A DNA stretch of 33,598 bases. Source: Sphingopyxis sp. Its GTDB lineage: Bacteria > Pseudomonadota > Alphaproteobacteria > Sphingomonadales > Sphingomonadaceae. Of the stretch, positions 9,683-16,767 are shown piece after piece. Under the pieces are notes generated by a model. That model was not told where the DNA came from. It saw only the letters and a list, made by a program, of their open reading frames with translations, and made no database searches. Location: the NCBI GenBank assembly GCA_015657575.1, contig JACDQN010000508.1, positions 1 to 33,598 of the forward strand. Direction: 5' to 3'. The position numbers and the translations under genes are program-made. Within the stretch, counting starts at the first letter, position 1. Each line of letters begins with the position of its first letter.

Positions 9683-11571
9683 AGCAGATTGGAATTGTAG
9701 AGGTCCGACTGCAAGCGGAACAGCGCCGCATAGGCACCGTCCCGCTTCATCAGTTCGTCATGGTTTCCCTGTTCGACCAGGCGTCCTTCCTGCAGGAACA
9801 GGATGCGATCGACGCCCCTGATGCTCATCAGGCGATGGGTGATGAGAAACGCCGTACGCCCGCGGCCCAGCCGGCGCAGCGCTTCATAGGTCGCCTTTTC
9901 GGCCTTGGCGTCCAGCGGCGCGGTGGGCTCATCCCATATGACGATGGGGCAATCGCGATAGAGGCCCCGGGCTATGGCGAATTTCTGCCATTGCCCGCCG
10001 GACAGATCATGTCCCGCATGAAATTCGCGCGAGAGGAGCGTCGACCATCCGCGCGGCAATTGTTCGATGAGCGCCAGAGCGCCCGATTGCCGCGCGGCGC
10101 GGATCAGCTTTTCTTCATTTTCGACATCGTCGCGGTAACGGCCGATCTCGATATTCGCGCGCGCGCTGTCGGGCCAGCGAACCGGATTCTGCATGACCAC
10201 CGACACCCGGTCGGCGATCTCCGCGGGATCCATGTCGGCGATATTATGCCCGTCCCACGCGACCATGCCCTTTTGCGGCTGGTAAAGGCCGGCCAGCAGC
10301 TTCGCCAGGCTTGTCTTGCCCGATCCGTTCTCGCCGACCAGCGCGACGGTTTCCCCCGCCTCGACCGTGAAATTGATCGCTTCCAGCGCCCATCGTCCCT
10401 CGCCGCCCGGATAATGAAAGCTGAGGTCATGGACGCCTATCCGCTGCGGGCTGCGCGGCGCCGGACGGGTGGGCCGCGTCGCGGTACGCCGTTTCGCGGC
10501 GTCCAGAAAACCCTGATAGTCACTGATATAAAGCGATTTTTGCACGAGCATATGGGCGTTGGTGACCAATTGCTCGAGCGCGCCCGCGGCGACGCGGAAG
10601 GCCACGATGGCCGCGCCGGCCAGCGCCAGATCGATCCAGGCATGGACGATCATGGCAAGCAACAGCGCGATGGCCAGCGCCCAGCCCAGCCCCGAAGCGA
10701 TGGACGCGGCGCCGGTAATCATCGCCTCGCGTGAGGCGATGGCGATATAATGATCGCGCAGCTGTCCGGCCGCGGTCAGAAATTTGTTCATGATGAAGGG
10801 TTGCGCCTGATGCGCGCGAAGTTCGGCGGCGGTTTCGCGCTTCGTTGCCATCTCGCCATAGATTGTCGACATCCGCATCAGCGAAACCGTCTTTGCCATT
10901 CCGTCATATTGGACGCGCGCAGCCTTGATCGCGCCCAGTCCGCTGGGAAGCACGGGCAAGATTATCAGCGGGAGAAGCGCCGGGTGCAGAATGAAGAGCG
11001 CGACCATCGCCCCGCCGACGGCGAACAGGGCGGAGAAGGCCTCGATCAACGCCGCGATCGACCCTTCCAGATGCAAGATCCCCCGGTCCCTGGCACGCTG
11101 CAACTGGTCATAGAAAAGCGGGTCGTCGAAATCGGACAGGGGAATACCCAGGGTCGCCCGATAAAGCTGATCCTCGGCGGCGAGCCGTGCTTTGGGGGCA
11201 AGGCTGGCCTTGTTGACCGCCAGCACGACCGAAAAACCGATTCGCAGCGCGAAGATCGCGCCGAGCGCGATCATGGCAGGCGCAGCGCTGCGCAGCCTGC
11301 CCAAGACATCGGCACTGGAAAAAAGCGGCTCGAATATGCGGCTCATGAACAGGAGCGTGGCGGTCACCGTAACACCGATGAGCAGTTGCAGCAGGAAGAC
11401 GATCAAAGCCTGGCGCGGTGCGGAATGTCGGACGGTATCGATGACCGCTGCGCTGGCCGTACGCGCCCGCGCAAGCGTCGCGACAAGGCCATCGGGCAGG
11501 TCCTGATTGTCCAGGCGCCAATAGGGCGGCAACAGCTCTTCGGGATTCTCGCGGCTTTCGGCCGGGGTCAC
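9679..11571 (-). CDS. ABC transporter, fused permease-ATPase, NisT-like without a C39 peptidase domain (lanthipeptide exporter)
   Basis: TM domain followed by Walker A GENGSGKTS, signature LSGGQWQKFAIARGLYRD, Walker B IVIWDEPTAPLDA. The likely GTG start at 11571 overlaps the LanM stop by 4 bp (GTGA); the ORF-track start at 11697 lies inside LanM. No Cys-protease domain N-terminal of the TM region. Confidence 0.88.
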   Translation of the reverse strand: MTPAESRENPEELLPPYWRLDNQDLPDGLVATLARARTASAAVIDTVRHSAPRQALIVFLLQLLIGVTVTATLLFMSRIFEPLFSSADVLGRLRSAAPAMIALGAIFALRIGFSVVLAVNKASLAPKARLAAEDQLYRATLGIPLSDFDDPLFYDQLQRARDRGILHLEGSIAALIEAFSALFAVGGAMVALFILHPALLPLIILPVLPSGLGAIKAARVQYDGMAKTVSLMRMSTIYGEMATKRETAAELRAHQAQPFIMNKFLTAAGQLRDHYIAIASREAMITGAASIASGLGWALAIALLLAMIVHAWIDLALAGAAIVAFRVAAGALEQLVTNAHMLVQKSLYISDYQGFLDAAKRRTATRPTRPAPRSPQRIGVHDLSFHYPGGEGRWALEAINFTVEAGETVALVGENGSGKTSLAKLLAGLYQPQKGMVAWDGHNIADMDPAEIADRVSVVMQNPVRWPDSARANIEIGRYRDDVENEEKLIRAARQSGALALIEQLPRGWSTLLSREFHAGHDLSGGQWQKFAIARGLYRDCPIVIWDEPTAPLDAKAEKATYEALRRLGRGRTAFLITHRLMSIRGVDRILFLQEGRLVEQGNHDELMKRDGAYAALFRLQSDLYNSNLL

Positions 11572-14450
11572 CGACGGCGTCCCAACATCAGGGCCGAGGG
11601 CAGGTCGCAGTCGGAGTGCATGCGCAGCAGCTGATAGGCGATGCCGCCATGCCCGGTGAACAGACCGGGCAGAAAGGCGTCGCGGACGACTCCGCATGTC
11701 GGGCCGTGAACGTCGAGGCTGGTCAGCAGCGATGCGCAGAAGGCTTCGGCCGACATCGGCAGGTCCGCCGCCTTTTGAACAGCGTCATTCCCGATCAGGT
11801 CCCAGGCGCCGAAGTCGCCGTGGCATATGCAGTGATTCCACCCGAGACCCCGATCGAAAACCGCGTCCAACGCGATCTGGGCCGTGCGGCGGCTATCCTC
11901 GCTATCGAGCGAGGGATCGATATCGAGGCGCGCCAGCGCTATGCCCACTGCGCCGTGGCACCACGCTACGCTATCCGTTACGCCGTCGATCTGCCGCAGG
12001 TCGAGCCAATTGCGTTGCACCGGATCATAGAGGTCGTCCTCGAACCGAAAGGCGCCGATCGCAAAATCGCGATAGATCGGATCGCGCGTCGCTTCGTGGA
12101 GCTTGTGCATCGCCCAGCCGATGCCGGTCGTCCCATGGGAGAAGCCGCCGAGGCCGCCTTCGGCATAGGGCACCGGCCAGCTGATCCGTCCGCGGTCGGC
12201 ACGGCTTTTCTCGATCAACTGGCCGGCAAGCGCGCGCGCGACGGTCAGCGGATGGGCGTCGCCGCTCGTTTCGGCGAGCTGGATGAGCGGAGGAATCGCG
12301 CCGGCCAGCCCATGCAGAAGGTCGTCGCTTTCCTCGGTTCGCGCGCCCCATTCGATCAGCGGAACCAGTTGCAACGCGCGTTGGATCCGGCCCTTCGCAG
12401 CGCCGTCGTCGATGTCGCCCAGCGTCAGCAACGTCCAGATCTGGGAGGCGACTCCCGCATAGCCGCCGACCGCCGGCGGACGGACATGCTTGCCGCCTTC
12501 CATCTCCAGCAATTGTCTCTTTTCGATATGCCCGAGACTGTTTTCTAGCCGGTCGATGACATTTTCCAGACCCGCCACCGGGTCGGCCCTGCCGGCTCGC
12601 ACTTCGCTCGAATAGGCGGCGGCCAGCAGAATCAATCCCGACAGCCCGGCGTAGAGATCCGCGCCCAAGGGCGACACCGACCAGCCGGCGGGCGTCAAGG
12701 TGGGCGCAATCCACGCCACCGTGCCGTCCTCCGCTTCATGGCCATTGGCCACGATCTGCGCCATGATGCGCGCGGCATGCATGCGGCGGCGCCTATCCAG
12801 ATCATCCGTGTCGGAGGAAGCTATCCAGACCGACGCCCCATCATGCATATGACCGTCCGAGACATAGGCGCTGACGACCGTGGCGCGGATGAAATTGGCC
12901 TCGGCCTCCAGATCGGTCTTTCGCCAATCGTCCAGCGCCAAGGCGACCAGATTCTGGCGGGGCAGCCATTCGGTGTCGTTCGGCCCGGTCAGCGCGCCAT
13001 AATCGCTGCGCGTCGTAAAAGCCGGGATGTCGCCGTGGCGCAATTCTTCCACTTCATCGGCGATGATAACGGGATCGCCCGGGGCGTAGGAGATATTTTC
13101 GGCCATTTCCGCAAAGAGCGCTTCGGCCTTTTGCCGCGCCGCCGACGGATGGGCCAATGCCGCCGGGTGCCAGAGCATGCGCTCGATTTCGGCGTAGGTC
13201 TCGGTCGGGCGCACCACGACACGGATTTGCCGGTCGTGGAACCGGTCGAGATTGGGTTGCAGCGCCCCGTCGCGATCGAGCGCGTGCAGCGTCGCGCTCA
13301 ATTGCCTGAAATGGTCGACGATGTCGGACCAATAGCGGGTAATCGCCGGTTCTTTCGACGGGTGGTTCGCCGTTCTGGGGAGCTCCGCGGTCGCCATTTC
13401 CACGCGCGCGGTATCGAGGCCGGCATCGACGATGACGGGAATCCTCGTCTTGGGTTGCTGGCCCGACAGCCCTCCCACCCCCGACATATCCACGCCGCGC
13501 CAGCCGAGCGCCTGGCCACGATCGGGCAGAAGGCCAATCGCCAGCACCCCGCCGCGGGTCAGTTCCAGGCAGTGGTCATACGCCGCGCCATAGCCCGACG
13601 GGACGGGCGCGACGTTGGGCGTGAACAGCGTTTCGCAATCGACCAGGACCGGCGTGTTGCGGTGAGCGATCAGATTTTCCGCATGGAGGTCGGTGCCGCC
13701 CAACAGGCGCATCAGGGCAAGCAGCTGCCCGATGCCGCAATAGAATTGCCTGCATTCCTCGTCATCCGCGGCATATTCGTGGCCGACAAACTGCGCCCAT
13801 CCATAATCGCCCCGATCCACGACCTGCGGAATCTTGATATAGAGCGGTCCATCGACCTGCCCCGCGAGCCACTGCACGAAGTCGCCAAGCGCGATGTCGA
13901 TGGCGAGCGATCGGGGCTTGTAGACGACCTTCCCGGCGTCGGTTTCCAATATGGTAACCGTCCGCCCTTGCTTGTGCGTATCGCCCTGGCCGAGCGACAC
14001 CGCCGTCAACGCGACCGTGTCGCTCTGCAACATCGCCGCAACCCGCCCCCGGTCGGCACACCAGCGGGTCGCCATTTCGAGGATGGCGCCCGATTGATTG
14101 CCCAGCAACCGCTCTATTCGCGGGCGCAGGTCGGCATATTCGGTAAAACAATAGTCCCAGAATGCCTCTGTTTTGGCGGTCTCGAAGAAATCGAGCCAGC
14201 GCTCGGCGGAGGTGGCGCCGTCGAGGCGCCCTTCGACGCGGGCCGCATTGAGTTCCAGGATCAGAACGCGGTTCAATCGCCGCGACAGGCGAAAACGGAA
14301 AGCCTCCTCGGCAGCGATGATGAGGGCGCGCCTCTCATCCTCCGCCAAATCGGCCAAACCACACAAATGGACCGCCAACCGCTCCCGAAAGGGGGCGATC
14401 AAACGGTCCAGTTGTTCATCGAAAATGCGGTAATCCGCATGTTCCGACAT
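11568..14450 (-). CDS. Class II lanthipeptide synthetase LanM (dehydratase plus LanC-like cyclase)
   Basis: About 960 aa. Dehydratase motifs VVYKPRSLAIDIALGDFVQWL and GGTDLHAENLIAHRNTPVLVDCETLF. Cyclase motifs GGFSHGTTGIGWAM, AWCHGAVGIALARL (Cys ligand), CICHGDFGAWDLI (Cys-His ligands), FTGHGGIAYQLLRM. ATG at 14450 (alternative TTG at 14456). Confidence 0.95.
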   Translation of the reverse strand: MSEHADYRIFDEQLDRLIAPFRERLAVHLCGLADLAEDERRALIIAAEEAFRFRLSRRLNRVLILELNAARVEGRLDGATSAERWLDFFETAKTEAFWDYCFTEYADLRPRIERLLGNQSGAILEMATRWCADRGRVAAMLQSDTVALTAVSLGQGDTHKQGRTVTILETDAGKVVYKPRSLAIDIALGDFVQWLAGQVDGPLYIKIPQVVDRGDYGWAQFVGHEYAADDEECRQFYCGIGQLLALMRLLGGTDLHAENLIAHRNTPVLVDCETLFTPNVAPVPSGYGAAYDHCLELTRGGVLAIGLLPDRGQALGWRGVDMSGVGGLSGQQPKTRIPVIVDAGLDTARVEMATAELPRTANHPSKEPAITRYWSDIVDHFRQLSATLHALDRDGALQPNLDRFHDRQIRVVVRPTETYAEIERMLWHPAALAHPSAARQKAEALFAEMAENISYAPGDPVIIADEVEELRHGDIPAFTTRSDYGALTGPNDTEWLPRQNLVALALDDWRKTDLEAEANFIRATVVSAYVSDGHMHDGASVWIASSDTDDLDRRRRMHAARIMAQIVANGHEAEDGTVAWIAPTLTPAGWSVSPLGADLYAGLSGLILLAAAYSSEVRAGRADPVAGLENVIDRLENSLGHIEKRQLLEMEGGKHVRPPAVGGYAGVASQIWTLLTLGDIDDGAAKGRIQRALQLVPLIEWGARTEESDDLLHGLAGAIPPLIQLAETSGDAHPLTVARALAGQLIEKSRADRGRISWPVPYAEGGLGGFSHGTTGIGWAMHKLHEATRDPIYRDFAIGAFRFEDDLYDPVQRNWLDLRQIDGVTDSVAWCHGAVGIALARLDIDPSLDSEDSRRTAQIALDAVFDRGLGWNHCICHGDFGAWDLIGNDAVQKAADLPMSAEAFCASLLTSLDVHGPTCGVVRDAFLPGLFTGHGGIAYQLLRMHSDCDLPSALMLGRRR

Positions 14451-14456
14451 ATTCAA

Positions 14457-14645
14457 TCAGCAACAGGGATTGGTAATTGATCCACTGCAGACGGTGCCGC
14501 ATTTGCCGGATCCGGTGCCGGTCTGACAAACGATATCGGCTTCGGCGTGATCACCATTGGTGAACAACGAGCCAGCGGGCGATTCGATATTGCTGAACTC
14601 TTTCCACTTGGCGACGAGGCTTTTGTCGTAGCTAGATAGGCTCAT
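14457..14645 (-). CDS. Class II lanthipeptide precursor peptide, mersacidin/lichenicidin-like leader
   Basis: 62 aa: MSLSSYDKSLVAKWKEFSNIESPAGSLFTNGDHAEADIVCQTGTGSGKCGTVCSGSITNPCC. Leader W-K...sPAG pattern; Ser/Thr/Cys-rich C-terminus with 5 Cys. Ends 6 nt before the LanM ATG. RBS AAGGAGAG upstream. Confidence 0.9.
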   Translation of the reverse strand: MSLSSYDKSLVAKWKEFSNIESPAGSLFTNGDHAEADIVCQTGTGSGKCGTVCSGSITNPCC

Positions 14646-15177
14646 TACTACTCTCCTTGCTTAGGAAATGCCGCACCAATAAAAAATCCCTTACTTCAAC
14701 TGCACAACATTATGTATCGAATTGAAACAAATATACTTTTCATGGTGCCGCATGATCTAAAGAAACAGCTTATCGAAACCGGAGCAATTGTTCAAAACGA
14801 CAAAAACGATAGAATGTGTCAAAAATACGATGAGTCTTTACGAATAGAAATCCAAGCTGCACATGAATTCTCTATTCAGAAAGTTAAGTTATTTGGCAGA
14901 AAAATATAGAACCAATATGGATCAAGTTTAATCCTGATGAACAGAGAGATTAATATAACAAAATATCTGTTCCGATGATCGCCGTTTCTGCAAATCTCAG
15001 CGACGACGAAACATAGCAGCGGCGCCATTCCGACGATCGCAATCAACAGCCGTCCCATGGAGGATTCCCGCGCCGCGCAACGCCCACACACTCCTCGCAC
15101 CAAGACGGCACGAGCAGGTCACGCGGGACAGGATATCACCTCGAACGCGCCGGACGCCCGCGGATTTGATTTTGAAG

Positions 15178-15195
15178 CTAGGGTCAGGACCCTAG
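15178..15195. repeat. Perfect short inverted repeat CTAGGGTC-AG-GACCCTAG
   Basis: 8-bp arms around a 2-nt centre, read directly from sequence. Confidence 0.5.
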
Positions 15196-15299
15196 GCGGA
15201 TGCTCCCCAGCGCACACCGTCGCTTTTAACTTCAATTAACCGCCATCGCCGCTCGCCGCCGTTATGCTGCCCTGATCGCGACTCCGGCCCGGGCGCCGG

Positions 15300-15535
15300 G
15301 CGCATCCTCGGACAGGTGCACGAGACTTTCATGGGCAAGGGGCAAGATATTCTTCATAACGACCCTCGGCCAACCGGCATCGCGCGCTCCGGTCGGTGAT
15401 CGAGGAAGGGCTCGATCATTATGCCGCGGTCTTCGTGCCTGGCGGGCAGGCGCCGTCATCGACCTGATGCAGGACGAGGACGCAGGCGAGATGCTGCGCC
15501 ACTTCGACGAAAAGGCAAAGCCGAGCGCTTCGCGG
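15300..15535 (+). pseudogene. Remnant of a DJ-1/PfpI (type 1 glutamine amidotransferase-like) gene
   Basis: RSVIEEGLDHYAAVFVPGGQAP, then a frame change near 15452-15455, then VIDLMQDEDAGEMLRHFDEKAKPSA. Both match the family pattern; the N- and C-terminal parts are missing. Confidence 0.6.
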
Positions 15536-15549
15536 CGCCCCCCAAAGCC

Positions 15550-15587
15550 AAAAAACCCGCCGGAGCCTGGGCTCCGGCGGGTTTTTT
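15550..15587. terminator. Bidirectional Rho-independent terminator
   Basis: AAAAAACCCGCCGGAGCC-TG-GGCTCCGGCGGGTTTTTT, perfectly complementary with an A-tract and a T-tract; 18 nt beyond the 3' end of grxD (-). Confidence 0.92.
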
Positions 15588-15604
15588 ATCTCATACCCGA
15601 CCGC

Positions 15605-15937
15605 TTATTCGGCGCGCGCCGGAATCCCGGTCATCAGCGTGTGAAGCTCGCCCGCTTCCCACATTTCCATCATGATGTCGCTGCCGCCGATGAATTCGCC
15701 CTTCACATAAAGCTGCGGGATCGTCGGCCAGTCCGAAAATTCCTTGATGCCCTGCCGGACTTCCATGTCCTGCAGCACGTCGACCGTTTCATATTCGATG
15801 CCAAGGCGGTCGAGCATTGCAATCGCGCGCGACGAAAAACCGCACTGCGGGAACAAGGGCGTTCCCTTCATGAACAGCAGCACGGGGTTGTCGGCGACCA
15901 GCTTGGCAATGCGGTCGTGGGTGGTGGGATCGCTCAT
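15605..15937 (-). CDS. grxD: Grx4-family monothiol glutaredoxin
   Basis: MSDPTTHDRIAKLVADNPVLLFMKGTPLFPQCGFSSRAIAMLD...WPTIPQLYVKGEFIGGSDIMMEMWEAGEL; CGFS active site. Confidence 0.95.
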   Translation of the reverse strand: MSDPTTHDRIAKLVADNPVLLFMKGTPLFPQCGFSSRAIAMLDRLGIEYETVDVLQDMEVRQGIKEFSDWPTIPQLYVKGEFIGGSDIMMEMWEAGELHTLMTGIPARAE

Positions 15938-15986
15938 CTCATGTCTCCGGTGGCGCGCCTCGCGCCGCAAATTTCGTGTCGGCCCC

Positions 15987-16220
15987 CTATGAGGGGATTG
16001 CGGTCGTCAATTGCAAGGCATGAAGTTCACCGCCCATGCGCCCGCCGAGTGCCGCATAGACCGCCTTGTGCTGCGCCACGCGGGTGAGGCCGCGGAAGGA
16101 TTCGCTGACGACATGCGCCGCATAATGGTCGTTGTCGCCGGCAAGGTCGGTGATCGTGACCGCCGCATCGGGAAAGGCCGCGACGATCATCGCCCGCAGA
16201 TCATCCTCGCGCATGCCCAT
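15987..16220 (-). CDS. BolA/IbaG family protein
   Basis: 77 aa: GMREDDLRAMIVAAFPDAAVTITDLAGDNDHYAAHVVSESFRGLTRVAQHKAVYAALGGRMGGELHALQLTT. BolA pattern next to grxD. Confidence 0.93.
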   Translation of the reverse strand: MGMREDDLRAMIVAAFPDAAVTITDLAGDNDHYAAHVVSESFRGLTRVAQHKAVYAALGGRMGGELHALQLTTAIPS

Positions 16221-16230
16221 CGAACGCGCC

Positions 16231-16557
16231 TCAGTTCTGGCTGTCGATGAACTGGCGGCGCGCCTCGGCGGTCTTGTCGTTCAGCACGCTGCGAATCTCG
16301 GCGTCGCTGATCTCGACCGCCGCGGCGGTCAGGTCGCCCGCCAGCTTGCGGATGACATCCTCGTCGCCCGCTTCCTCGAAATCGGCCTGGACGACCGCCT
16401 TCGCATAGGCGTCGGTCTCTTCGGGGGTCAGCCCCATGCGCTCGGCCGCCCATTCGCCGACGAGGCGGTTGCGGCGCGCGGTGATGCGGAACTGCAATTC
16501 CTGGTCGCGCGCGAATTTCGTTTCATGGGCCCGTTCACGATCGTCGAATGCGCTCAT
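16231..16557 (-). CDS. DUF1476 protein (alphaproteobacterial F1-ATPase zeta-subunit-like inhibitor family)
   Basis: MSAFDDRERAHETKFARDQELQFRITARRNRLVGEWAAERMGLTPEETDAYAKAVVQADFEEAGDEDVIRKLAGDL; matches DUF1476 family pattern. Confidence 0.88.
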   Translation of the reverse strand: MSAFDDRERAHETKFARDQELQFRITARRNRLVGEWAAERMGLTPEETDAYAKAVVQADFEEAGDEDVIRKLAGDLTAAAVEISDAEIRSVLNDKTAEARRQFIDSQN

Positions 16558-16767
16558 ATAGTCCTCACCGGATTGGAAGTGTCCGACCGCAGATAGGTCG
16601 CGCATCCCACCGGCGCAAGGCGCCTGTGCGGCAGATCACTTCCCTTTTTCAGACGAAGGGGTTAGGGTCCGCGCCAAGGGAATGGGTCGTACCGCAGCAT
16701 TGAAGACTGCGCCTTGCCGATACCGCGTCGGCACGGCGCCTCTAACCTTGTGTTTGGGGGATTGGTG

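Noticed and set aside
12738-14480. 580-aa plus-strand ORF opposite LanM
   Set aside because: No recognisable domain; antisense to a well-supported LanM.
14712-14909. 65-aa plus-strand ORF (MYRIETNILFMVPHDLKKQLIETG...) divergent from the lanthipeptide precursor
   Set aside because: Lies in the AT-rich promoter region, no clear RBS and no family resemblance; possible but unsupported.
14876-15103. 75-aa minus-strand ORF with a hydrophobic start (MGRLLIAIVGMAPLLCFVVAEICRNG...)
   Set aside because: No good RBS, unlikely C-terminus, spans the compositional boundary; probably a remnant or chance ORF.
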